From: DASRFA01 sp035651755
Lineage (GTDB): Bacteria > Desulfobacterota > Binatia > UBA12015
Assembly: GCA_035651755.1 (NCBI GenBank)
Contig: DASRFA010000007.1
Location: forward strand, 1-64,000
DNA length: 64,000 nt
Direction of reading: 5' to 3'
Part shown: piece after piece, positions 1-9,307 of the stretch
Position numbering within the stretch: position 1 is the stretch's first letter
Layout: every line of letters starts with the position of its first letter
Notes under the pieces: generated by a model
Told to the model about the DNA's origin: nothing
Databases searched by the model: none
The model's input: the letters and a program-made list of their open reading frames with translations, nothing else
Made by a program: the position numbers and the translations under genes

Positions 1-1111
<1,111 letters not shown>

Positions 1112-1115
<4 letters not shown>

Positions 1116-1981
1116 CACGCCGACGCGCGACCCTCACGCTGCGCGCCAACGCACGGCGCCTGGCCGCGGTCCGCCTGCTCGCCGCGCTCGCGGCAGCGCC
1201 GCTCGCGCCATGGACCGCAGCGGTCCCGGCCGCATGGGCGAGCGAGCTCGCGCCCGACGCGGTGCTGCAGGCGCGGATCGCCCGGGTCGCGCGCGCGGCG
1301 AGCGAGGACGACGTCGCCGCGGCGCTCGACGAGCTCCGTCGCTCGTCCGCCCCGGATTTCTCCGACCTCGTGCCGCAGCTCGCGGTCTTCCTGGTCTCGG
1401 CGCGGGGAGAGCGCGAGGGAATGGCACCGGCCGTCGTCGTGAGCCGGCTCGGTATCTCGCGCGCGCAGATCCTGCGCGGCGTCGCGCCGTACCTCGACAC
1501 GTCCGACGATCGCTTGCGGCGCCAGCTCGCGAACCTGCTGGGCGCCGTCGACGAGGGGCCGGACGGCACCGTCGACTTCGGCGAGTATCGCGCCTATCTC
1601 GCCGAGCGCGGGGGATCGGCCCCGACCGCGCTCGTCGAGCATCTGTTCGAGCGGTCGCCCGCAAAGGCCGCTCGGATCCTGGCGGAGACGAGCGGGAGCG
1701 ACGCGTCGGCGCGCGCGGCCGCGCTCGCGCAGGTCGATGCGGTCGAATCCGCGCGCGCCGCGCTCGGGTCGCGGCGCGCCGGCGGCTCGGCGGACGCTTC
1801 CGATCGCGCCGCCGCCGGTGTCGACGCGCTCGCCGGTCGCCCGGAGTGGTGGGCGCGCGCGTACGCCGCCGCGCTCGTGCGCGCCGATCGGCGTGCCGCC
1901 GCGCGCGACGTGCGCGATCGGCTGGCGAACGATCCCGACGATCGCGTGCGCGCCGTGCTCGGCGGCCGGCCGGAGAGCTGA
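1112..1981 (+). CDS. Exported hypothetical protein
   Basis: This 289-residue protein is not recognised. The ATG at 1112 is chosen because it overlaps the previous stop (ATGA), which suggests translational coupling, and because it gives an Arg-rich start followed by a hydrophobic stretch ending in AVPAAWA, a plausible Sec signal peptide. The mature part is rich in Ala and Arg, mainly helical, with a short acidic segment around residue 150 (DEGPDGTVDFGEY) that looks a little like an EF-hand loop but lacks the full ligand pattern. The layout, with short helices ending in charged residues, could be HEAT-like. It probably acts with the upstream hydrolase-like protein. Confidence 0.65.
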
Positions 1982-2017
1982 GCCCCCGGCCGGTCGGCGC
2001 GCACTCCGGGTCGATCG

Positions 2018-2250
2018 TCAGGCGGCGCGGACGTCGATGCGCTTGCGCGCCGCGGAAGCCGTCTTCGGCAGCGTGACGGTCAGCACGCCGCGCTTGAACG
2101 AGGCCTCCGCTTTGTCGGGATCGACGCCCGGCGGGAGCGGGATCGTGCGGAGGAACGAGCCGTACGACTGCTCGCGGCGATAGTAGTCGCGATCGCGCTC
2201 TTCCTTCTCCTCGCGACGTTCGCCGGAGATCGGTCGGCCTGCGAAGCCGT
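2018..2250 (-). pseudogene. Truncated small heat-shock protein (Hsp20) relic
   Basis: The last 70 codons read as the C-terminal half of an alpha-crystallin domain: ISGERREEKEERD, YYRREQSYGSF, then the family's LPPGVDPDKAEASF and GVLTVTLPK, ending in the stop at 2018-2020. Full Hsp20 proteins are about 140-150 residues. Upstream of about 2230 the same frame stops resembling Hsp20 and has no start codon with a binding site, so the first half of the gene is lost. A chaperone cannot be made from what remains. It lies tail to tail with the preceding gene. Confidence 0.8.
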
Positions 2251-2344
2251 CGAGGCGTCGCCGCCGGTTCCGCTTGCCGGCATCTTGGAGGGGCGCACTC
2301 GGCCGTGTTTGCCCTCGCGCCGCGTCCGTGATTCGACGCGGCGG

Positions 2345-2980
2345 ATGAAGCCGGGAGCGACGAGGACACCGCATGGCGCGGCGCGTCTCGCGTCGGCGTT
2401 GCTTCTGCCCGCGCTGTGGGCGTGCGCGAGCGCGGCGCCGCAGGCGATCGCGCCCGCGAATCTGCCGGCCCCGGCCATGAGCTCGGGCCAGCTCGCCGAA
2501 CTCGAGCAGGAGACCGCGCCCTACCGGCGCGCCGGCACGGCTTCGATCTCCGGGCAGGTGCGGCTCGACACGACGCGCGGGCGCATCGTCGCGGGCGACG
2601 GCACGCAGGTCGTCCTCACGCCGGCGGTGCGCTACGCGGTCGCGGCGTTCGAATCCGATGCGATCGCGGGCGATCGCATGCCGGCGCGTCCGCCCGGGCA
2701 GCTCGCGTGGACGGTCGGGACCGACGCCGAAGGACGATTCACGTTCCGAAGCCTGCCGGGCGGCGACTACCTGATCGCGAGCGCGGTGTCGTGGAACGAG
2801 CTGGGCCCCGCGAGCCCGGCGCGCGTGGACGTCGCGACGGCGCGCGTCTCGGTCCCGGACGGCGGTACGGCGAACGTCGAGGTCCTGCGGACGGTCATGA
2901 TCGAGCTCGACGTCCGCGCTCCCCGCGCAGACGACGCGCCGCGCTCGTCGTCGGTGTCCGGGCTCGACCGGCCTTCGTAG
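2345..2980 (+). CDS. Lipoprotein with carboxypeptidase-regulatory-like domain
   Basis: A 211-residue protein. ATG 2345 gives a short basic start, a hydrophobic core and a lipobox-like LWAC, so it is probably lipidated at Cys about residue 26. The second half has the pattern of a carboxypeptidase-regulatory (CarboxypepD_reg/SpaA-like) beta-sandwich: a GQVRL strand early and GRFTFRSLPGGDYLIAS later, which is the typical F-x-L-P-x-G-x-Y signature. Such domains bind or present other proteins and have no enzymatic role. The gene ends one base before the following DUF2279-like gene and may be cotranscribed with it. The Hsp20 relic lies just upstream in the opposite sense. Confidence 0.65.
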   Translation: MKPGATRTPHGAARLASALLLPALWACASAAPQAIAPANLPAPAMSSGQLAELEQETAPYRRAGTASISGQVRLDTTRGRIVAGDGTQVVLTPAVRYAVAAFESDAIAGDRMPARPPGQLAWTVGTDAEGRFTFRSLPGGDYLIASAVSWNELGPASPARVDVATARVSVPDGGTANVEVLRTVMIELDVRAPRADDAPRSSSVSGLDRPS

Positions 2981-2981
2981 A

Positions 2982-3386
2982 ATGGATGCTCGCACGCACG
3001 CGCGCTCGGCCGTCGCGTCGCTGATCCTGCTGATCGCAGCCTTTGCGCTCCCGCGATCGGCAGAAGCCGGCGGTCCCTTCGCGTCGGACAAGCTGACGCA
3101 CTTCTCGGTGAGCGTGCCGTTCGGGATGGCGGGGACGGCGGTCGCGGACCAGTTCATTCCCGAGCACCGGTTCATCGTCGGAACGCTGCTCGGGACGGTG
3201 CCCGGCTTGGCCGTCGAGATCGGCGACGCGACGACGAGCTCGGGCTTCGACCCGGCCGATCTGCTCGCCGACTTCATCGGGGCGGCGCTCGGCGCGATCG
3301 CGACCGACCAGGTGATCCTCCGGTTCTTCTTCGACGACCGCGGCCCCGACAAGGGGGCGGGCGTGGAGGTCGGCGGCGTGTTCTGA
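2982..3386 (+). CDS. DUF2279/YfiM-like exported protein, copy 1
   Basis: This 134-residue protein starts with a Sec signal peptide (cut after RSAEA, about residue 29). The mature part begins GPFASDKLTHF, and near residue 80 has VEIGDAT followed by a GF, DLLADF and GAALG run. The order D-K-x-x-H-F, then E-x-x-D, then a D-L-x-x-D/N segment before a Gly-rich helix resembles the YfiM/DUF2279 family of periplasmic proteins, whose biochemical role is unknown. It is followed at once by a paralogue with the same architecture (3429-3869), so the two arose by tandem duplication. Confidence 0.65.
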   Translation: MDARTHARSAVASLILLIAAFALPRSAEAGGPFASDKLTHFSVSVPFGMAGTAVADQFIPEHRFIVGTLLGTVPGLAVEIGDATTSSGFDPADLLADFIGAALGAIATDQVILRFFFDDRGPDKGAGVEVGGVF

Positions 3387-3428
3387 CGCTTGCAGGGCAT
3401 CTTGCAGCCCGTAGGATGGGTGTCGTTC

Positions 3429-3869
3429 ATGCGGGTGCGATCGCGTACCGAGCTCTGCAGCCGTCGCGGCACCCGCGGCTCGCACCTCGTCGGCCTCGTC
3501 GTGCTGCTCGCGCTTCTCGCGTGGAACGGGCCCGCCCGGGCGAACCCGTTCGCAGCGGACAAGCAGACGCACTTCGCGGCCGGCGTGGGATGCGGAATTG
3601 CGGCTACGCTCATCGCGGACCAATTCACCCACGACCACCGCTTCATCGTCGGGACGTTCCTCGGAACGATTCCGGGGCTCGCCGTCGAGATCCACGACTC
3701 GACGGTCTCGTCGGGCTTCTCGGAGGGCGATCTGGCGCTGGACTTCGCCGGGTCGGCGCTCGGGGCGATCTTGACCGACCTGGTGGTGCTGCCGGTCGCG
3801 GTGCGCTTCTTCGCCGACGACCACGGCCCGGACACGGAGTACGGCGTGGAGGTCGGCGGCACGTTTTGA
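3429..3869 (+). CDS. DUF2279/YfiM-like exported protein, copy 2
   Basis: This is the paralogue of the preceding gene, sharing NPFAADKQTHF, HRFIVGTFLGTIPGLAVEI and a C-terminal EVGG-F. I chose ATG 3429 over a TTG at 3390 because it gives a normal Sec signal peptide (basic start, hydrophobic core, cut near PARA-N) and a GGATGG ribosome-binding-like stretch precedes it. It is 146 residues. The conserved Asp, His and Glu positions of both copies could form a metal or active site, but no function is known for the family. About 240 bases without a clear gene follow. Confidence 0.65.
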   Translation: MRVRSRTELCSRRGTRGSHLVGLVVLLALLAWNGPARANPFAADKQTHFAAGVGCGIAATLIADQFTHDHRFIVGTFLGTIPGLAVEIHDSTVSSGFSEGDLALDFAGSALGAILTDLVVLPVAVRFFADDHGPDTEYGVEVGGTF

Positions 3870-3904
3870 AGCGGCCGGTCGCGGCGCGCGCGAGCATCGC
3901 TCCG

Positions 3905-4045
3905 GCTGGGGCGCGACACGCCGCGGACGAGCTCGGTGACCGCGCGCTCCACCGCCGCGCGCGCTCTCTCGGGGCCGAGGCGCTGCACGGTGCGCAGGCG
4001 GCTCCAGGCCTCGAACGACGTCACGGACCATGCCACATTGGCAAA
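3905..4045 (-). pseudogene. Possible TetR C-terminal relic
   Basis: In the stretch between 3869 and 4109 the minus strand reads FANVAWSVTSFEAWSRLRT followed by LGPERARAAVERAV. This resembles the last two helices of many TetR-type repressors (a Trp-x-x-Leu-Arg segment, then an L-S/G-P-E-x-A helix). There is no HTH upstream and no start codon with a binding site. It may be the tail of a lost regulator or chance coding in GC-rich DNA. Confidence 0.25.
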
Positions 4046-4108
4046 TCGAAGCTCGGCTCGAGCCCGTGCCGGCCGGCATTTGGCGCCGCCGGCGCATCGG
4101 AGGTTTCC

Positions 4109-4501
4109 GTGACCATCGAACTCTACCCGACGCCGTCCCAGATGCAGGCGCTGCTGTCCGGCCCCGACGACGAGCCCGTCGTGATGCTGAACCTGCTCCG
4201 GTTCAAACCGGAGGCGTCCGAGCCCGACGAGGGCGCGACCGGCGAGGAGGCGTACGGCTGCTACAGCGCGGCGATGCTCGAGTTCATCGGCGCGCGCGGC
4301 GCGCGGGTGCTGTGGACGGGACGGGTCGTCGGTCAGGTCATCGGGAGCGGAGCCGAGGGCTTCCACACGATCGCGCTGGTCGAGTATCCGTCGCGCCGGG
4401 CGTTCTTCGAGATCGCGAGCCACCCGCACGTCCGCGACATCGGCGTGCATCGAGCCGCCGGCCTCGAGGGGCAGTGGCTCGTGGCAGCGGTCGCCCGCTG
4501 A
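4109..4501 (+). CDS. DUF1330-like small protein (dimeric alpha/beta barrel type)
   Basis: The GTG at 4109 is preceded by GGAGG six bases upstream, and starts a 130-residue protein. It contains PVVMLNLLRFKPEA, then a Tyr-rich GEEAYGCYSAAM helix and later a HTIALVEYPSRRAFFEI strand-helix, the pattern of the DUF1330/EthD dimeric alpha-beta barrel proteins. Family members are small cytoplasmic proteins, some linked to catabolic operons; no reaction is established. The next gene starts 15 bases after the stop on the same strand, so the two are probably cotranscribed. Confidence 0.7.
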   Translation: MTIELYPTPSQMQALLSGPDDEPVVMLNLLRFKPEASEPDEGATGEEAYGCYSAAMLEFIGARGARVLWTGRVVGQVIGSGAEGFHTIALVEYPSRRAFFEIASHPHVRDIGVHRAAGLEGQWLVAAVAR

Positions 4502-4515
4502 GCACGTCCGCGATC

Positions 4516-4992
4516 GTGCGCGCTGACGACATCCCGGTCGCCCACACGCCGGCCGGCGGCTACGGCGACGTCCTGCCGCCGCCGATCCTCGCGCGCTGCA
4601 CCGAGCCGCTCGCTCCGGGCGCGCCCGACCTGCGCGGCACGTGGCAGACGGAGACCCTCGAGGTCGGCGGCGCGATCGCCCCGGCGGATCATCCGCTGTG
4701 GCGGCACGTCGAGCGCATCGAGCAATGCGGCGACCGCGTCGTCGTCACGTCGACCGGCGTGATCCACGACATGCGCGCCGACGGGACGGTCGAGCACGGC
4801 GTGAACGACGTGTCGGCCGTGAGCCACGTGCCGATCCGCGTCGTCGCGACCTTCGAGGACGGCGCGCTCGTGCTGCGCCCGGTCGGTCTCGCGGGCATCG
4901 AGGTCACGCGCGAGCGCGACGGCGACCGCCTCGTGTGGCGCTACGGGCCCGGCATCGCGGTCCGGATGCGGCGGATCGACGAAGCGCGCTGA
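4516..4992 (+). CDS. Hypothetical protein, lipocalin-like fold suspected
   Basis: This 158-residue protein has the GTG start at 4516. After an N-terminal region with DVLPPPILARC it reads LRGTWQTETLEVGG, then a run of alternating beta-strand-like segments (DRVVVTSTGVIHDM, VRVVATFEDGALVLRP, GDRLVWRYGPG). A G-x-W motif starting a small antiparallel barrel is typical of lipocalin-like proteins, so a cytoplasmic ligand-binding protein is possible, but I do not recognise the family. It ends five bases before the stop of the converging SGNH hydrolase gene. Confidence 0.55.
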   Translation: MRADDIPVAHTPAGGYGDVLPPPILARCTEPLAPGAPDLRGTWQTETLEVGGAIAPADHPLWRHVERIEQCGDRVVVTSTGVIHDMRADGTVEHGVNDVSAVSHVPIRVVATFEDGALVLRPVGLAGIEVTRERDGDRLVWRYGPGIAVRMRRIDEAR

Positions 4993-4997
4993 TCGGG

Positions 4998-6212
4998 TCA
5001 GCGGAAGAGCGACAAATCGACCGCGTTCGCGAGCGCCTCGGCACCGGCGTCGGTCGGGTGGATCAGGTCGGCGCTGAGCTCCCTCCGCCACCGTGTCGGG
5101 TTCGCGGGATCGCGCACGGCGGCGTCGAAATCGATCACGGCGTCGAACGCCCCGCTCTCGCGGATGAACGCGTTGATGGCCGCTCGCTTCGACTCGTCGT
5201 ACGGCGCGTAGAACGGATAGGTGTTGCCTTCCGCCGGCGTCAGCGTGCCGCCGAAGATCGGAAGCCCGCGGGCATGGGCGCGCGCGATCAGGTCGCGGTA
5301 GCCGGCGATGACCTCCTCCGCGGTGACGTCGGGGCGGCCGAGGCCGATGTCGTTGATCCCTTCGAGAAGGACGACGGCCTCGACCCCGCTCTGGCCGAGC
5401 GCGTCCTCGTCGAAGCGGAGGAGGGCGGACTCGCCGAGCAGGCTGTTCAGCACCTTGTTGCCGTTGATCCCCTGGTTCAGCACGCCGCGCGGCATCCCCG
5501 CCGAGACGAGCCGCTCGGCGAGGACGTCGGGCCAGCGCCGGTTCGCGTCGAACGTCGTCCCGGTTCCCTCGGTGATCGAGTCGCCGAAGGCGACGATCGC
5601 GCCGTCGCCGCGGCCGGCGAGCACGTCGACCGACGCGAGGAACACCCAGTGCGCCGTCGTGCGCCCGAACGCGGCCCCCGCGGCATCGGCGGTCGCGTCG
5701 CCGGTCGCGACCCAGCCGGTCGCGGACAGGGGATGCGACGTCGTCGGCACCGTCGGCTCCGGGAGGTAGAGCGTGATCGCGACGTCCGCGAGCGCCGGCA
5801 CAACGAGGTCGACCGGGTCGCTCGTCGCGGTCGCGCCCGCCGCGATCGCGGTCGCGCTGCTGCCGCCGAAGGTGAGCACGCGGACGGTGTCCGGCCGAAG
5901 GCCCGCCCGCGCGTCCCGGAGGCCGATCGTCGCCGCACCGATCGCGAGCGGCTCCGAGCCGCACTGGTTCGTGAGCTTCACGCGAACGGCGTCGCCCGCG
6001 AGGCTCGTGCGGACGATCATCCGGACGCTCTCGTCGTCGAAGCGGGCGTTCTGCGGAAGCCCGAGGATCGTCGCCGCCTGGAAGCACATCGGGCTCGTGC
6101 TCCAGGTCCCCACCCACTTGGAGCTCGCGCTCGAGCCGCTCGGCGCGTCGGCGCACGCCGCGACCCACGTCACGAGCGCGGCCGCCGCGGACGCGCGAGC
6201 GATGGCGCGCAT
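4998..6212 (-). CDS. Exported SGNH/GDSL hydrolase (lipoprotein)
   Basis: A 404-residue protein with a signal peptide and a lipobox-like VAAC at about residue 20. An N-terminal beta-rich domain (about 30-195) precedes the hydrolase domain. SGNH blocks are visible: GDSIT with Ser212, a later GIND with the oxyanion Asn, and DLIHP with Asp382 and His385. This is the layout of secreted two-domain GDSL esterases acting on acylated sugars or similar. The start codon overlaps the upstream PQQ-type gene stop by one base (TGATG), so the two are translationally coupled and are likely to work on the same extracellular substrate. Confidence 0.85.
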   Translation of the reverse strand: MRAIARASAAAALVTWVAACADAPSGSSASSKWVGTWSTSPMCFQAATILGLPQNARFDDESVRMIVRTSLAGDAVRVKLTNQCGSEPLAIGAATIGLRDARAGLRPDTVRVLTFGGSSATAIAAGATATSDPVDLVVPALADVAITLYLPEPTVPTTSHPLSATGWVATGDATADAAGAAFGRTTAHWVFLASVDVLAGRGDGAIVAFGDSITEGTGTTFDANRRWPDVLAERLVSAGMPRGVLNQGINGNKVLNSLLGESALLRFDEDALGQSGVEAVVLLEGINDIGLGRPDVTAEEVIAGYRDLIARAHARGLPIFGGTLTPAEGNTYPFYAPYDESKRAAINAFIRESGAFDAVIDFDAAVRDPANPTRWRRELSADLIHPTDAGAEALANAVDLSLFR

Positions 6213-7678
6213 CACGGGGCCGAGTACGCGACGAGGCCGCCGTTCGGCATCGGCGGCTGGGTGAAGAACCAGAAGCCGCGGCCGACGTAGACGGTGCCGC
6301 CCGCGACCGCGATCCCCGCGGCGACGTCGCCGCCCGGGTGATCCGACCAGAGCTCGGCGCCGTCGTCGGCCGCGAGCGCATGGATCACGCCGTCGATCGT
6401 GCCGTGGTAGACGACGCCGTTCGCGACCGTGATCGCGCCGAACATCGGCGCCGCCATCGCGGTCTCCCAGCGGACGGATCCGTCGCGCGCGTCGAGCGCG
6501 AAGGTCGACGACGTGTCGTTCGGGTTGTGCCTGCCGGTCGTGACGAACCCGAACGCGCGCCAGCGGTTGCAGCCGACGAAGATCGCGCCGTCGGCGACCG
6601 CGGCCGTCACCATGATCCCCCCGAGCGGGCTCCCGCGGCACACGGAGGTCTCCCAGACCGCCTCACCGGTGTCGCGGTCGAGCACGTGATAGGTGCCGCC
6701 CTTGTCGCCGACCCCGACGACGTCGCGGCCCGCGATCGCGAAGAGGTTCGGTGACGCGCCGACGTCGGCGTCGGGGCCCGGGCCGCCGGCCGGGATCGTG
6801 AAGACGTCGTCCTTCGTGAACTGGTGCACCCAGGCGACGTCGCCGGTCTCGTAGCGGATCGCGACCACGGAGTCGCCCATCGGGCTCGCGGGCTGCTCGT
6901 AGGTCTGGCCGGTGCCGATGAAGACGAGGCCGCGGCGCTCGTCCACCGCCGCCGACGACCACACCGACACGCCGGCGCCGGACGTCGCGTCGTTCGCGGT
7001 CGTGTACACGCGCCAGAGCTCGCGCCCGTCGTCGGCGTCGAGGCCGACGATGCTGCCGCGGAACGTGTAGTCGGGAAGCGCGATCGCCGTCTCGTACGAC
7101 GACACGCCGATCACGATCGTCCGCCCCGCGAGCACGGGCGACGAGTCGATGCTGGTCGTCGGATCGGAGTCGAGCTCGGCGGTCCAGAGGGTCTCGCCGC
7201 TCGCGCGGTCGAGCGCGAAGAGCGTGCCGCCGAGCTCCGCGACGTACACGCGATCGCCGTCGACGAGCGCGGAGCCGTCGATCCGCATGCCGAGCTTCCG
7301 GCTCCAGATCTCTCCGCCGTCGCTCGACCGGACGGCGCGGAAGACCCCGTCCCAGTCGCCGAAGTAGACGGTGTCGTCGACGACGGCCGGCGTGCTGGTC
7401 GTGCCGGCGAGCCCTTCGAGGCGCCAGCGCGGCGCGAGCTCCGACGCGTTCGCGCGCGACAGCTTCGACTCGGCGCCGTTCGACCGGCTGTTCGACCGAT
7501 CGTGGTTGACCGACGGCCACGCGTCCGAGCCCGCCGGAAGCGCGTCCGACGGCGCCTCGTCCGAGCACCCGCCGGCGAGCGCGATGACCGCCGCGAGCGC
7601 ACCGGCCACGGCGAGCGCGCACGCCCGGCCGGGTCGGTTTCCGCGCGCGCCCGACCGGCGGGTCGGAGAAGCGGCCAT
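6212..7678 (-). CDS. PQQ-type beta-propeller lipoprotein
   Basis: A 488-residue protein. ATG 7678 is preceded by GGGAGG and gives a signal peptide with the lipobox LAGGC. The mature part is made of repeated blades with the PQQ-repeat marks (DDTVYFGDWDG, DGDRVYVAELGGTLFALD, SGETLWTAEL, ANGVVYHGTIDGVIHAL). It resembles polyvinyl-alcohol dehydrogenase and other quinoprotein-like propellers, but no cytochrome c motif is present in it, so it may be a dehydrogenase needing an outside electron acceptor or a non-enzymatic propeller. It is the first gene of a two-gene operon with the SGNH hydrolase. Confidence 0.8.
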   Translation of the reverse strand: MAASPTRRSGARGNRPGRACALAVAGALAAVIALAGGCSDEAPSDALPAGSDAWPSVNHDRSNSRSNGAESKLSRANASELAPRWRLEGLAGTTSTPAVVDDTVYFGDWDGVFRAVRSSDGGEIWSRKLGMRIDGSALVDGDRVYVAELGGTLFALDRASGETLWTAELDSDPTTSIDSSPVLAGRTIVIGVSSYETAIALPDYTFRGSIVGLDADDGRELWRVYTTANDATSGAGVSVWSSAAVDERRGLVFIGTGQTYEQPASPMGDSVVAIRYETGDVAWVHQFTKDDVFTIPAGGPGPDADVGASPNLFAIAGRDVVGVGDKGGTYHVLDRDTGEAVWETSVCRGSPLGGIMVTAAVADGAIFVGCNRWRAFGFVTTGRHNPNDTSSTFALDARDGSVRWETAMAAPMFGAITVANGVVYHGTIDGVIHALAADDGAELWSDHPGGDVAAGIAVAGGTVYVGRGFWFFTQPPMPNGGLVAYSAP

Positions 7679-7878
7679 TGCATTTCCCTCCCGCGGAGCG
7701 CGATCTGCGCCCACGCCGGCCGACTTCTATCGCGGGCGCACGTGGAAGGACACGGCGCGATTTTCCGCGGGGCCAGCGCTGCCGCGCAAGTGGTGCAACT
7801 CCGCGTCCCAGTCGTTCGCTCCCGTCCGTTCGGCGAGCGCGAGCGCGTCCTCGACGACGGTCGGCCCTTCCTCGGCTC

Positions 7879-7947
7879 CCCTCGCGATTCCCTGAGTAAT
7901 CCCTGGATTTCGCCAGGACTTCCGGCGGTCGCCCCACTACCTCTGCC
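7879..7947 (+). promoter_or_regulatory. Shared upstream element, copy A (three 11-bp repeats plus inverted half site)
   Basis: Three abutting 11-bp units, CCCTCGCGATT (7879), CCCTGAGTAAT (7890) and CCCTGGATTTC (7901), are followed by CCAGGACTT, so that CCTGG and CCAGG form an inverted repeat around six bases. From 7887 to 7947 it matches 20068-20128 at 48 of 61 positions with no gap, including a shared CACTACCTCTGCC end 88 bases before the secreted gene at 8035. The rest of the divergent gap 7679-8034 shows no gene or clear motif. The arrangement looks like a multimeric activator site with the promoter at its right end. Confidence 0.75.
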
Positions 7948-8034
7948 GACACACCGAGCCAAGCGACGCACGTACGAACGCGCGTCGACGAGCGAGCGCG
8001 CGGGCATCGCGCACGAGGAAAGGGAGAGACGGCG

Positions 8035-8727
8035 ATGGAAATCGGATTTCGGGCGCGCGCCTTCGCGCTTCGCGCCGGGGCCTGGCTGGCGGCGATCATC
8101 CTGAGCGGCGGGGCGTCCGAGGCCGCCGCGCAGCCGTCGCCGTTCTTCGACCATTTCGACTGCTTCAAGATCGGCGTCGGCCCGAACGAGGTTCAGGTCG
8201 ACCCGCACGCCCTGGACGCCCTCACGCTGACGCCGTACGAGGTCCCGCCGTTCGACGCCGAGCAGGGCTGCCGCCTGCAGCCGGCGAAGAGCCCGCGTCC
8301 GACCCACCTCTGCATCCCGGTCGACAAGCAGCCGCGCCAGACGCCGTACGGCACGCAGCGCGGCGGCAACTTCCTGGTCTACCGGATGCGCTGTCCGGCA
8401 CAGGCGGACTTCCGAATCGGTGTCGTGGACCAGTTCGTTCGTGCCGTCGCCGGCGTGAAGCGGAAGAGCACCACCCGCTTCCTGCTCGTCCCGGCGTACG
8501 ACATCGAGAACCCGGATACGCCGTGCGGCCCGACCGGCGCCGGGCAGTGCGGCGGCGGCTGCCCGAACGTGTCGCAGTCCTGCGTCTCGCAGCTGAACGG
8601 GGTGTGCGCGTGCGTCGAGGACGTGCGCTGCGGCGGCACGCCGGTCGCCGGACAGTGCAACGGATCGTGCGCGCCCGGCGAGATCTGCGGTCCCGATCAG
8701 CTCGGCGGCTGCGCGTGCCTGCGGTAG
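8035..8727 (+). CDS. Secreted protein with two Cys-rich C-terminal repeats
   Basis: This 230-residue protein has a Sec signal peptide (cut after ASEAAAQ, about residue 35). The middle, starting DHFDCFKIGVG and containing HLCIPVDKQP, FLVYRMRCP and VVDQF, matches the layout of a domain repeated in exoproteins of deltaproteobacterial and Binatota-type bacteria (H-F-x-C-Y/F-K, LC-x-P, V-x-DQF); its role is unknown. The last ~60 residues hold two similar Cys-rich units, each GQC-G-C-P-x-C ending CxC, likely disulfide knots. ATG 8035 is preceded by AGGGAGA. The shared tandem-repeat element lies just upstream, so the gene is probably under its control. Confidence 0.75.
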   Translation: MEIGFRARAFALRAGAWLAAIILSGGASEAAAQPSPFFDHFDCFKIGVGPNEVQVDPHALDALTLTPYEVPPFDAEQGCRLQPAKSPRPTHLCIPVDKQPRQTPYGTQRGGNFLVYRMRCPAQADFRIGVVDQFVRAVAGVKRKSTTRFLLVPAYDIENPDTPCGPTGAGQCGGGCPNVSQSCVSQLNGVCACVEDVRCGGTPVAGQCNGSCAPGEICGPDQLGGCACLR

Positions 8728-8769
8728 CGCGCACGCACGTCCCGACCCTCGGATGAAAGAGAGAAGACG

Positions 8770-9270
8770 ATGAAGACGTTCGGACGTTCAGGTCGGCTGT
8801 CCGCGATCGCGATTGCGACGATGCTCGGCTCGTCGGTCCTCCTCGACTGGACGATGGCGGGACCGAGCTTCGCGGCGGCGCGCAAGTACTACCTCACGAA
8901 GGCGACCTTCGCGGGCGACGCCGCCGCCACGGCCTGCGATCCCGGTTACCACATGGCGTCGCGGTGGGAGGTCGTCGAGACGACCGCCCTCCAGTACGAC
9001 ACGAGGCGCGGCATCACGGCCGCCGACTCCGGCTCCGGGCCGCCGACCGAGGAGTTCGGCTGGATCCGGACCGGCTATCGCCCGATCCTGACCGGCGGCC
9101 CCGGAGTGTCCAACTGCCTCGCCTGGAGCTCGGGCGATCCCGGCGTCGACGGGACGTACGCCGGCATCGGGGGTGGCTGGGGAGTCGACACCGCGCCCTT
9201 CGTGAACCGCTGGGCGATGGAAGAGGGCAGCTGCGGGACGCCTCACCACGTGTGGTGCGTGCGCGACTGA
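8770..9270 (+). CDS. Secreted hypothetical protein
   Basis: A 166-residue exported protein with a signal peptide ending near GPSFAAA. The mature part reads RKYYLTKATFAGDAA, then ACDPGYHMASRWEV, and later GWIRTGYRP, NCLAWSSGD and HHVWCVRD. The pattern (GYHMAS-W-E near the start, then Cys in C-L-A-W and a final W-C-V-R-D) occurs in a family of small exported proteins of several proteobacteria with no assigned function; the four Cys could pair as disulfides. An AAAGAGAGAAG ribosome-binding region precedes the ATG. It follows the Cys-rich secreted gene by 42 bases and is likely in the same transcript. Confidence 0.65.
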   Translation: MKTFGRSGRLSAIAIATMLGSSVLLDWTMAGPSFAAARKYYLTKATFAGDAAATACDPGYHMASRWEVVETTALQYDTRRGITAADSGSGPPTEEFGWIRTGYRPILTGGPGVSNCLAWSSGDPGVDGTYAGIGGGWGVDTAPFVNRWAMEEGSCGTPHHVWCVRD

Positions 9271-9307
9271 CGCGCGGGCACCGCAAACGACGCACGAGGA
9301 CACTGCC

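Noticed and set aside
7679..7878. Search for a gene or -10/-35 promoter left of element A
   Set aside because: Coding frames are short, and no promoter or motif could be defended.
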